From: Acinetobacter sp. ASP199
Lineage (GTDB): Bacteria > Pseudomonadota > Gammaproteobacteria > Pseudomonadales > Moraxellaceae
Length of the DNA: 64,000 nucleotides
Reading direction: 5' to 3'
Assembly (NCBI RefSeq): GCF_022700675.1
Contig: NZ_CP062182.1
Location: forward strand, 2,542,001 to 2,606,000
The first letter of the stretch is position 1. Each line of letters starts with the position of its first letter. Below, in pieces: positions 46,023-55,388 of this stretch. Below the pieces are notes generated by a model, which searched no databases, was not told where the DNA came from, and saw nothing but the letters and a program-made list of their open reading frames with translations. The position numbers were made by a program, and so were the translations under genes.

Positions 46023-46098
46023 TGGTGGAGACTAGGAGAGTCGAACTCCTGACCTCCTGCGTGCAAAGCAGGCGCTCTACCAACTAAGCTAAGTCCCC
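46023..46098 (-). tRNA. tRNA-Ala (anticodon UGC)
   Basis: 76 bases with encoded CCA. The acceptor GGGGACT pairs with AGTCTCC, anticodon loop CTTTGCACG contains UGC, T-arm GGAGTTCGACTCTCC. In the 16S-23S spacer, which (45607-46022) otherwise holds no gene. Confidence 0.98.
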
Positions 46099-46139
46099 AG
46101 CTTATCATTTAGGATTCAATGTATCGTATGAGTATGTCA

Positions 46140-46216
<77 letters not shown>

Positions 46217-46276
46217 TCAGATACATCGTCATGAAGAACAACTTGTTGTGGATTCTTACCAATCGTCAATCTTTCG

Positions 46277-47816
<1,540 letters not shown>

Positions 47817-48017
47817 AAATCAATAGCACCTATAGGGTGCCAATCTTGGCTCATCAATTACTGACAAAAAATTTGCTCAAATAAACTTCGAGAAATTTCT
47901 ACCAATTATCAATGAAAATAGTTTCGATTGATCAACCAGTAAAAATCCACACAAGTTGTTCTTCATAATCTCTTAATGATCTTCTTGTTGGTTCGTCACC
48001 AGCAAGCTAGGTCGGCT

Positions 48018-48045
48018 ATATTACTCTCTATCTCTAGAAAGTCAA
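48018..48045 (-). promoter_or_regulatory. rRNA operon promoter with GC-rich discriminator
   Basis: On the minus strand TTGACT (-35, 48040-48045) and TAATAT (-10, 48018-48023) are 16 bases apart. AGCCGACC follows, a GC-rich discriminator typical of stringently controlled rRNA promoters. Upstream (48046-48120) is A/T-rich, like an UP element. The leader 47817-48017 has no gene. Confidence 0.85.
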
Positions 48046-48245
48046 CCAGTAAATCAGATTATTTTTAAACTTATCAAATAAAACCCAACTCAACCAATCT
48101 TAACTAAGTTACTGTTTTATCAGAAGTTTTAATCTTCATCACCGCCGATGGATGTGCATTCTACAGCATTTCAGAGGGCTTGCAACCCCCTTTTTCAACA
48201 AAAATCATCGCCTGTTTATTTATTCTACAGAAATAAGCGTTTTTT

Positions 48246-49322
48246 CTATTCTTTGGCTAAAAATGGCACAGAATTAGGCACATTACTTAATATTTTTTCT
48301 TCTTTGCTGAGTTCCTGGAAGCGTAAAGCTCGGCAATCAATGTATTCAATATAGCCCCCTTCCCCATTTTCTTCCTGTTCATTGATCTTTATCTGGTAAG
48401 TAAAACTCCCCACATAGCCTGCCCCAAGACCAAATTTAAAATCACCCCGACTTTGTCCTTGAATCGAGATTTGAATTCCCTCTTTACTTTCATAGCACCA
48501 TTCGAACTCACGCGGCAAATACATTTTCTGACCATTTGGTGTGGTCACACTCGGATATACCCGATGCACTTTAAAAATCACATTTTCATCCAGCATTTGG
48601 GTTTGCTGGCTTTCCAGATCTTTATAGTAAATGCGTGACTGAATAATTTTATTAAAGCTATCACGCACCTGAACCAGAATAATCTGCCGGTTTTGACTCA
48701 GATTAATCATCTGATAAGTCAAGAAAGCAAATGGCAAATAGGGAAACTTAAAACTACGGGCATATTCAAAGCTACCCAGACTTTCGATTTGGTATTGCTG
48801 ATCTTTATATTGAATGACACCTTCACACCAGCATGGGATAGACCAATAGTCAGCCAGAGAAAATCGAAGCTGAGTAAAGTGGGTAATCAGCTCAATCGCT
48901 CTTATTTTCAGATCAACACTGAGCTCATCATCCTGGCGGGTGAAATGAAATTCCGGAAATGTACTACTCAATTGCTCACGTGCATGGAAATTGAAGTTAC
49001 AGTTTTCAAAGCGACATTCATTTTGGATGGAATAATGATTCAACTGACCGACCATGTGCGGACTGGTACTACAGATGACAGTTGCTGTATCCAAGGCATC
49101 AGTATGAATGGCATCGGGATTACATAGCATCGGCACATTTGGCTGACCGATCATGCTAAAAAAATTGAAATAATGCAGTGGCGCAGGCACATTGGGAATA
49201 ACAAAACGATGGTGAATATATTTATATTTTTTATTTGGACCGTGACAGGCCAGATCGGCCTGGGCAGCAGGAGTCTGATTCAGCTGTTTCGAACGATCCA
49301 ATAAATCTTGAAGAAACGCCAT
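48246..49322 (-). CDS. DUF6670-like protein
   Basis: Encodes 358 residues, no signal peptide. It appears to be the large DUF6670 family typical of Acinetobacter. Landmarks: FLQDLLDRSKQLNQ, YIHHRFVIPNVPAPLHYFNFF, LPREFEWCYESKEG, and GDFKFGLGAGYVGSFTYQI and GYIEYID near the end. The beta-rich core recalls the lipocalin-like DUF2804/tocopherol-cyclase fold. Function is unknown. It reads away from pssA at a 18-base gap, so it may share the same transcript with pssA and rlmJ upstream. Confidence 0.65.
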   Translation of the reverse strand: MAFLQDLLDRSKQLNQTPAAQADLACHGPNKKYKYIHHRFVIPNVPAPLHYFNFFSMIGQPNVPMLCNPDAIHTDALDTATVICSTSPHMVGQLNHYSIQNECRFENCNFNFHAREQLSSTFPEFHFTRQDDELSVDLKIRAIELITHFTQLRFSLADYWSIPCWCEGVIQYKDQQYQIESLGSFEYARSFKFPYLPFAFLTYQMINLSQNRQIILVQVRDSFNKIIQSRIYYKDLESQQTQMLDENVIFKVHRVYPSVTTPNGQKMYLPREFEWCYESKEGIQISIQGQSRGDFKFGLGAGYVGSFTYQIKINEQEENGEGGYIEYIDCRALRFQELSKEEKILSNVPNSVPFLAKE

Positions 49323-49340
49323 ATCAGACTCTCCCGCATA

Positions 49341-50159
49341 CTAGCTCACTTGTCGTTTCGCCATGAAAGTCGTAACAAAACCAGACAAAGCATAGATTAC
49401 AGAGATAACCAGAATCCCGACCGGAATGTTGTAAGTCATCGCTGCAAAGATAAATACGGCGATTGGCAAGACAAAAAATGGAACCCGCTTACGCTCTACC
49501 GTTTTAAAAGAATAGTATTTGATATTAGAGATCATCAGCAAACCGGTAATCACAATCGCAACGGCATTTATGATCTGAACCACTGGATCTTTAATATCGA
49601 AAATTTCCGGGAAATCTAAACCGACCCAGACCAGCGAAATAATCATTACAGCAGCAAGTGGACTCGCGACCCCGATGAAGTAGCGCTTATCAACTACACC
49701 AATCTGCACATTGAAACGTGCCAAACGAAAGGCAGCACAGGCAGTATATACAAAACAGGCTGCCAGACCGATCCGGCCCAATTCACTTAAGCCCCAGCTA
49801 TACATCAGAATAGCAGGTGCCACACCAAAGGCCAGCATATCCGATAGCGAATCAAACTGTTCACCAAATGGACTTTGCGCACCAATGGCCCGTGCAACAC
49901 GACCATCTAGGCCATCCAGTAATGCTGCAATAAAGATCGCATAAATGGCTTGCTGAAAATTACCATTCATACTGGCAATAATTGAATAAAAACCTGCCAA
50001 CAACGCTGCGGTTGTAATCAGGTTCGGCCATAGATAGATGCCTCGACGCTTAATTTTTTGCCCTTCCTGAGTATGCTCCTCTTCTTCCACCTCAAAAGTG
50101 ATACCATCAAAAGGCACTTCGGTTGAAGAGTCACGTTCCGGTTTGCTTATATTTGTCAT
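49341..50159 (-). CDS. pssA: CDP-diacylglycerol--serine O-phosphatidyltransferase
   Basis: Encodes 272 residues. It makes phosphatidylserine from CDP-diacylglycerol and serine, the first step toward phosphatidylethanolamine. The CDP-alcohol phosphotransferase motif DGLDGRVARAIGAQSPFGEQFDSLSD is complete at about residues 81-106. Several membrane helices (LITTAALLAGFYSIIA, AVAIVITGLLMI, VLPIAVFIFAAMTY). The acidic N-terminal 35 residues precede RRGIYLWPNL. This is the small integral-membrane PssA type. Confidence 0.95.
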   Translation of the reverse strand: MTNISKPERDSSTEVPFDGITFEVEEEEHTQEGQKIKRRGIYLWPNLITTAALLAGFYSIIASMNGNFQQAIYAIFIAALLDGLDGRVARAIGAQSPFGEQFDSLSDMLAFGVAPAILMYSWGLSELGRIGLAACFVYTACAAFRLARFNVQIGVVDKRYFIGVASPLAAVMIISLVWVGLDFPEIFDIKDPVVQIINAVAIVITGLLMISNIKYYSFKTVERKRVPFFVLPIAVFIFAAMTYNIPVGILVISVIYALSGFVTTFMAKRQVS

Positions 50160-50196
50160 TCTTGTCGATCCTAGCTATGACCTTATCTTTTAAAAA

Positions 50197-51054
50197 TTAT
50201 TCGCCTACTAACCAGCGAACTGCGGCGTGACCACCATTTTCCTGCATACGTAAATGTGGGAATAACCATTGCAGTGCTTCATCAGCATCTTCAGAGAACT
50301 TCCAAGGTGGGTTAATCACCAGCAGACCACAACCATTTAAGCCCACAGGTGTGTCATCTGGCCATACACATATTTCACAGATCAGCTGACGGCGAATACC
50401 GGTCTTGAACATTTTTTTCTCGAAACGCTCAATCATGGCACGGTCTTTAATTGGATACCATACAGCGAATACGCCTGTTGGCCATTTTTTATAAGCTGCT
50501 GCAATTAACTCGACCAGTTGAGGGAAATCTTTACGTTCCAGCTCATATGGCGGGTCGATCATCACCAGACCACGTTTTTCTTTTGGTGGAATGACTGCAA
50601 GTAAACCTTCATAAGCATCACGTTCATGCAGACCAGCACGTTTGTCAAAAATATTTTGATCAAGTTGCTGGAATACATCACGCTGCATTTCAAAAATAGT
50701 AGCTTTGTCTATGTCACGCATGCCTTCAAGAGCAAACCAAGGTGAACCTGGGTACGCGCCTTTACCGAAATTTTCACGCATTTTTTCAACAATTTTTAGA
50801 TACTGCTGTACGCCTTCAGGGGCATTGCGCTTGATCGAATCATCCAATTTAACCAAGCGATGAATACCGTTTAAGAACTCACCCGACTTCTGCGCTTCTG
50901 AAGTCGATAAGTCATATTTACCTGCGCCGCCATGCGTATCAATATAACGATATGGCTTATCTTTGTTATTAAGGCGAGACAAAATCTGAAGCAATAAAAC
51001 GTGCTTCATGACATCGGCAAAGTTGCCTGCATGGAAGTGGTGACGATAATTCAT
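50197..51054 (-). CDS. rlmJ: 23S rRNA (adenine(2030)-N6)-methyltransferase RlmJ
   Basis: Encodes 285 residues. RlmJ methylates A2030 in 23S rRNA. MNYRHHFHAGNFADVMKHV is the family start, YRYIDTHGGAGKYDLS the SAM region, and VMIDPPYELERKDF the N6-adenine catalytic D-P-P-Y. WYPIKDR and GLLVINPPWKF are also conserved. Divergent from the oxygenase gene at 51168. Confidence 0.97.
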   Translation of the reverse strand: MNYRHHFHAGNFADVMKHVLLLQILSRLNNKDKPYRYIDTHGGAGKYDLSTSEAQKSGEFLNGIHRLVKLDDSIKRNAPEGVQQYLKIVEKMRENFGKGAYPGSPWFALEGMRDIDKATIFEMQRDVFQQLDQNIFDKRAGLHERDAYEGLLAVIPPKEKRGLVMIDPPYELERKDFPQLVELIAAAYKKWPTGVFAVWYPIKDRAMIERFEKKMFKTGIRRQLICEICVWPDDTPVGLNGCGLLVINPPWKFSEDADEALQWLFPHLRMQENGGHAAVRWLVGE

Positions 51055-51167
51055 GTTTCAATTATTCCTAAGATCAACAGCTATTTTAACATGAAAAACA
51101 GTTTCGTTCAGACACGTTTCTTACATAGAATAACGCGACTTCAATTTATCCGCCTGAGTGAATCTCT

Positions 51168-51770
51168 ATGGACGCAGTTCAACTCCCAGCGTCATGGTCA
51201 GTTGATCAGATTCTTGATGATCTGGATCAACATGGTTTCAGTATTATCGACAATGCATATGATCAGACCTATGTTGAACAGCTTATTGCTGAATGTACTG
51301 ATAATTTAGCCCGCTTTCGTGATGCCGCGATTCAAAATGGCGTAGTCAGTAATATCCGTAGTGACCATATTCTGTGGCTCACTGAAGACTTGAAAATTTC
51401 CAATCAGCATGTGCAAACTTTACATGCGCTCTCTTACGAATTGAATCGTGCTTTCTTCCTCGGTATTAAAGATGTCGAAGCACATTTTGCCTGCTATAAC
51501 GCTGGCGAGTTTTATGCCCTGCACCGTGACAATCCTCAGGGTAAAAATGGTCGCATGATCTCTGCAGTATATTACTTGCATGATGAATGGCAGGATGACT
51601 GGGGTGGTGAACTGCATCTGCAAGACAAAAATGAGCAATGGCATATCTTGCAACCTAAACCCAACCGGATTGCCATGTTCCAGAGCGATCTGCTGCATGA
51701 AGTGGTGAAAGCCAAGCATCAGCGCCTGTCGATTACGGCTTGGCTACGTTCTGATGCCAGCCTGATCTAA
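51168..51770 (+). CDS. 2-oxoglutarate/Fe(II)-dependent oxygenase
   Basis: Encodes 200 residues. The double-stranded beta-helix iron site is LHRDN (His, Asp), then GGELHLQD, and LLHEVVKAKHQRLSITAWL with the distal histidine and the 2OG-binding arginine. Related to prolyl 4-hydroxylase-type (SM-20) proteins, which hydroxylate proteins or small molecules. It starts 113 bases from rlmJ, and is the first of two co-directional genes. Confidence 0.88.
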   Translation: MDAVQLPASWSVDQILDDLDQHGFSIIDNAYDQTYVEQLIAECTDNLARFRDAAIQNGVVSNIRSDHILWLTEDLKISNQHVQTLHALSYELNRAFFLGIKDVEAHFACYNAGEFYALHRDNPQGKNGRMISAVYYLHDEWQDDWGGELHLQDKNEQWHILQPKPNRIAMFQSDLLHEVVKAKHQRLSITAWLRSDASLI

Positions 51771-51831
51771 TCACTTTAAATTTATTTTTTTAGCCTCATA
51801 TAGCAATCATTAAGACACGAGGACTGCGTTC

Positions 51832-52359
51832 ATGCGACCAACCACCAAAGAGATCATTGCACGCATTGGTGAAACAGATCAGCTATTTCTAGATGGCAAT
51901 ACCCCTGAGCTGGCGCTTGAACGGGCTGACCTTCGCCTGCAACTGGTGACGATCAGTCAGGTACATCAGGAGCAGGTACATTTCCTGCAAGAAGCGATTG
52001 TTCTACTTGAGCAAGGTCGAGTCGAGTTTGAAGAAATACCGCTAGAGCTGTATATCAATCTGTCACTGCATTTGGCTAAAGCCTACATGATCTACTTTGA
52101 GCTCACCAAAGAAAATCGCTATGCACTGATTACCCAGCAGATTCTAAAACCGATGACCAATTATGAGCATGCGGATATCTATTTCTTCCTGGCGTATGCT
52201 TCAGCAAGCAAAAAAGAACCTGCCATGACGCGTCACTGGTTGAATAAATACAGTAAATCGAGCAATTTTGATCTGGAACTGGTAGATCAACATCCAGCTT
52301 TTGAAGAATACCGTCAACAGGAATGGTTTATGCAAACTCTACGTCGTCGGATGCATTAA
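51832..52359 (+). CDS. Tetratricopeptide-like protein of unknown function
   Basis: Encodes 175 residues, all helical, no export signal. The start RPTTKEIIARIGETDQLFLDGN and repeats of amphipathic helices (YINLSLHLAKAYMIYFELTK, ADIYFFLAYASASKKEPAM) look like TPR-type helical pairs. Ends FMQTLRRRMH. It lies 61 bases after the oxygenase gene, with a good ribosome site (GAGGACTGCGTTC before the ATG). No enzyme motif. Confidence 0.65.
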   Translation: MRPTTKEIIARIGETDQLFLDGNTPELALERADLRLQLVTISQVHQEQVHFLQEAIVLLEQGRVEFEEIPLELYINLSLHLAKAYMIYFELTKENRYALITQQILKPMTNYEHADIYFFLAYASASKKEPAMTRHWLNKYSKSSNFDLELVDQHPAFEEYRQQEWFMQTLRRRMH

Positions 52360-52381
52360 AACTGCGAAATTATGCTTATAA

Positions 52382-52411
52382 AAATGCCTCATGAATATGA
52401 GGCATTTTTTT
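52382..52411 (+). terminator. Bidirectional terminator
   Basis: Arms AAATGCCTCAT and ATGAGGCATTT around GAAT, with T run. Between the convergent TPR-like and DUF2789 genes. Confidence 0.93.
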
Positions 52412-52423
52412 CTATTAAGTTTC

Positions 52424-52681
52424 TTAAGCCAAACGGCGCCGATCTGCATCCAAATGTAACTGTTGATTCAATTCATCTACCCAAATCGCCCAATCATCAT
52501 CTTGTACCAAATGACTAATCAATAATGAACGTTGGGCTTTATTCCAAAAATGCGCATCATGCAGTGACATTTCTTTCGGTAACTGATGGGTCCGTACATA
52601 AAGTTCAATGGCAGCAGGACTATTCGGCAAACCAAGTTGCGAAAATAACAGGGGTAAGGATGGTTGCATTGTTCCGAGCAT
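52424..52681 (-). CDS. DUF2789 family protein (copy 1)
   Basis: Encodes 85 residues with AAGGAGG directly before the ATG. DUF2789 proteins are small helical proteins; LFSQLGLPNSPAAIELYVRTHQLP and FWNKAQRSLLISHLVQDDDWAIWVDELNQQLH are family features. Function unknown. First in position of three paralogues in a row, each with its own ribosome site. Confidence 0.9.
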   Translation of the reverse strand: MLGTMQPSLPLLFSQLGLPNSPAAIELYVRTHQLPKEMSLHDAHFWNKAQRSLLISHLVQDDDWAIWVDELNQQLHLDADRRRLA

Positions 52682-52746
52682 CTCGCCCTCCTTATATCAG
52701 TTAATCTGTAATTAGTTATAGAACCAACTTATAAGATAAGGCAAAA

Positions 52747-52772
52747 AAAACCTAGTCAAAGGACTAGGTTTT
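52747..52772 (-). terminator. Rho-independent terminator after DUF2789 copy 2
   Basis: Arms AACCTAGTC and GACTAGGTT around AAAG; A run and T run on either side. Confidence 0.9.
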
Positions 52773-52798
52773 GTTGTGTCTTTTTGTATAAAGCATCC

Positions 52799-53062
52799 TT
52801 AATTACTTTCAGAATTTTCTTTATCACTTTCGACATGTAAAAGCTGGTTCAGTTTATCAATGATTACGATCCATTCATCATCCCGATGCCAGTGTTCACG
52901 CAGAAAAGCACTTTGGCCCTCACTCCAGAACTCTGCGTCTGGCAAAATTACCTCTGATGGGAGCTGATGATTTTTTGTAAACTCCTCAATGGATACTTCA
53001 TCAGCAGGCAGCCCCAATTGTTCAAATAATAATTCTAAAGTAGGTTGCTGTTCTAATATCAT
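52799..53062 (-). CDS. DUF2789 family protein (copy 2)
   Basis: Encodes 87 residues with GGAG ahead of the ATG. LLFEQLGLPADEVSIEEFTKNHQLP and FWSEGQSAFLREHWHRDDEWIVIIDKLNQLLH align with its neighbours. The C-terminal tail is acidic (SDKENSESN). Identity with the two neighbours is only partial, so the duplication is old. Confidence 0.9.
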   Translation of the reverse strand: MILEQQPTLELLFEQLGLPADEVSIEEFTKNHQLPSEVILPDAEFWSEGQSAFLREHWHRDDEWIVIIDKLNQLLHVESDKENSESN

Positions 53063-53110
53063 TGGTTTACTCCATCATTAAAAGGATCATTGCATTGTCT
53101 TGAAAAAATT

Positions 53111-53389
53111 TTACAAAGGTTTAGCAGAAGGCATGTCACAAGAACCACTTCCTTCAGCCTCAATATGTAATTGTTCATTCAGTACATCGACAAAAATGGC
53201 CCAGTCATCATCTTGCTTCCAATGCCCAATTAGAAAGTCATGTTGGTTCTTGGTCCAAAAAGGTGCTTTATGTAATGGCACATCCATCCCGATCTGATGG
53301 GTTCTGATAAATTCATCGATTGCTTCAGGGCTTGAATCCAAGCCGAGTTGCTCAAAAAAAACTTCCATGGTAGGTCGCTGCTCTAACAT
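53111..53389 (-). CDS. DUF2789 family protein (copy 3)
   Basis: Encodes 92 residues after AGGAGG. VFFEQLGLDSSPEAIDEFIRTHQIG and FWTKNQHDFLIGHWKQDDDWAIFVDVLNEQLH again match. It is the first transcribed, 48 bases before copy 2. The cysteine and proline-rich tail (GSCDMPSAK) is unique to this copy. Confidence 0.9.
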   Translation of the reverse strand: MLEQRPTMEVFFEQLGLDSSPEAIDEFIRTHQIGMDVPLHKAPFWTKNQHDFLIGHWKQDDDWAIFVDVLNEQLHIEAEGSGSCDMPSAKPL

Positions 53390-53509
53390 CTCAGTACCTC
53401 CTCTTTTATTGATGACTCTGCTTACAAATTAAACGACTTATATAGAAAGTTCAGTTGTCGCTCTTTGACAGGATGTTATTTTTTGTTCTTAGGATATTCT
53501 GAAATAAAA

Positions 53510-53537
53510 AAAGCACTCCATTTGGAGTGCTTTTTTT
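53510..53537 (-). terminator. Rho-independent terminator after mdh
   Basis: Arms AAAGCACTCCA and TGGAGTGCTTT with a two-base gap, A run before and T run after; 22 bases beyond the mdh stop. Confidence 0.93.
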
Positions 53538-53558
53538 ATTTAATCTTAAAAGACTAAA

Positions 53559-54545
53559 TTAGTTAAGCATGTCAGCCACTGCTGCGCGCTCTTCTTCAAG
53601 TTCGTTCAATGTAACATTGATACGTTCACGGCTGAACTCGTCGATTTCAAGACCTTGAACGATTTTGTACTCGCCATTTTCGCAAGTTACAGGGAAACCG
53701 AACATAACGCCTTCAGGAATACCGTAAGAACCGTCAGAAGGAATACCCATAGTTACCCATTCGCCGTTTGTGCCAAGAGCCCAATCGCGCATATGGTCGA
53801 TTGCAGCGTTTGCAGCAGACGCAGCTGAAGACAAACCACGTGCTTCGATGATCGCAGCACCACGTTTACCAACAGTTGGAAGGAACACATCTTTGTTCCA
53901 TTCAGCATCGTTGATTTTGTCTTTTAAGCTTTCGCCGTTTACTGTAGCAAAACGGTAGTCAGCATACATCGTTGGAGAGTGGTTACCCCAAACTGTCATT
54001 GTTTTGATGTCAGAAACTGCAACGCCCGCTTTTTGAGCAAGTTGAGTCAACGCACGGTTGTGGTCAAGACGTAACATTGCTGTGAAGTTTTTCGCTGGAA
54101 GGTCAGCAGCTGATTTCATCGCGATGTAAGCATTCGTGTTTGCAGGGTTACCTACAACAAGAACTTTAACGTCACGGCTAGCAACTTCATTCAGTGCTTT
54201 GCCTTGACCGATGAAGATTTCACCGTTTACTTTAAGAAGATCAGCACGTTCCATACCAGGACCACGTGGACGAGAACCTACTAACAACGCATAGTCAGCA
54301 TCTTTGAATGCAACTTTAGGATCATCAGTACCGATCATGCCTGCCAATAATGGGAAAGCACAGTCGTCAAGTTCCATCATCACGCCTTTAAGCGCTTGTT
54401 GAGCTTTCTCAACAGGAATTTCTAATAATTGAAGAATAACTGGTTGGTCTTTACCCAACATTTCACCGCTAGCGATACGGAATAATAGGCTGTAACCAAT
54501 TTGACCAGCAGCGCCAGTAACGGCAACGCGAACAGGTTGCTTCAT
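53559..54545 (-). CDS. mdh: Malate dehydrogenase
   Basis: Encodes 328 residues from the ATG at 54545, with GGAGA upstream; the longer reading to 54575 is unlikely. NAD-dependent oxidation of malate in the TCA cycle. NAD fold [40 protein letters not shown] with the substrate arginine, and the catalytic histidine in [12 protein letters not shown] are all present. [15 protein letters not shown] is typical of the cytosolic-type bacterial Mdh. It lies alone, between DUF2789 genes and the RNase T2-like gene. Confidence 0.97.
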   Translation of the reverse strand: MKQPVRVAVTGAAGQIGYSLLFRIASGEMLGKDQPVILQLLEIPVEKAQQALKGVMMELDDCAFPLLAGMIGTDDPKVAFKDADYALLVGSRPRGPGMERADLLKVNGEIFIGQGKALNEVASRDVKVLVVGNPANTNAYIAMKSAADLPAKNFTAMLRLDHNRALTQLAQKAGVAVSDIKTMTVWGNHSPTMYADYRFATVNGESLKDKINDAEWNKDVFLPTVGKRGAAIIEARGLSSAASAANAAIDHMRDWALGTNGEWVTMGIPSDGSYGIPEGVMFGFPVTCENGEYKIVQGLEIDEFSRERINVTLNELEEERAAVADMLN

Positions 54546-54718
54546 GTAATTATCTCCAATTGAGAGGATAGTCAATGCGGATTAAATAGCTGTTCTATCT
54601 AATCTTAATAATCATAAACGGCAAAGATTGTACTCCAATCCTTTCGGAGATGCATGTAAAAGAGAATGAATTCCAACAAAAGTCTGATAGGAAATATAAA
54701 TTAATTTGCCTGAAAAGC

Positions 54719-55357
54719 TCAGTATGTACCTTTAATCATAATGTTCTGAGGACAGGTATTTACCACAGTACCCGGACATTGCTTGTATTGACCATTGCTA
54801 CGATAGCAGACCTTGACTGCGGTCAGCAGACTGACATTACGGTTTGTCTGGCAGTTAAACCGGATAGCGCTGGCCAGTAATTGCGGATTAATCTTCAGGA
54901 ATTTTGCACGCAATGTACTCATTGGCATGACGATATTTTCTTGGTCTGTTAGTTCCTGTGGGACTTTCAGACGATCAGCATAATTAATGATCGTCCGGAA
55001 ATACTGGCTGGCACTCATCGGAATACAGCCACCAATATTCCGCCATAAGCTCGCCCTTGACGCCTCATCCGGCATGACACGAGCAACCACCTTGGCTTGT
55101 AAAGGTGGAAGTGCGGATGAAGTCTGCGTGCTGCAATCCTGTTGACTGGTTTCAGGAAATAAGCCGGAGATATTCAAGGAATAGCCTTCCAGACATTTTC
55201 GCTTTTTGGCCAATTCAGGATACAGACTGCAAAGTGCGGGAACCATCTGCACATCCATGATATAGCCCGTCGGTGCCGCAAGCGCAGGAAAACTTCCTCC
55301 TGCGACTATACAAGCAGAAATCCATACTGATACTCGACGACTATTCATCAACTTCAT
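54719..55357 (-). CDS. RNase T2-fold exported protein lacking catalytic residues
   Basis: Encodes 212 residues with a signal peptide (VSVWISACIVAGGSFPALA). Layout and cysteine pattern match RNase T2/RNase I: MVPALCSLYP, then NISGLFPE where active enzymes have LHGLWP, then SLWRNIGGCIPMSASQYFRTI where active enzymes have an E-x-x-K-H-G-x-C block, followed by FNCQTNRNVSLLTAVKVCY. The active-site His, Glu and His positions are S, L and I here, so nuclease activity is not expected. It starts 31 bases after slt. Homology is by eye. Confidence 0.65.
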   Translation of the reverse strand: MKLMNSRRVSVWISACIVAGGSFPALAAPTGYIMDVQMVPALCSLYPELAKKRKCLEGYSLNISGLFPETSQQDCSTQTSSALPPLQAKVVARVMPDEASRASLWRNIGGCIPMSASQYFRTIINYADRLKVPQELTDQENIVMPMSTLRAKFLKINPQLLASAIRFNCQTNRNVSLLTAVKVCYRSNGQYKQCPGTVVNTCPQNIMIKGTY

Positions 55358-55388
55358 GAATAATTCACTATCCCTAAATCATTAATTT

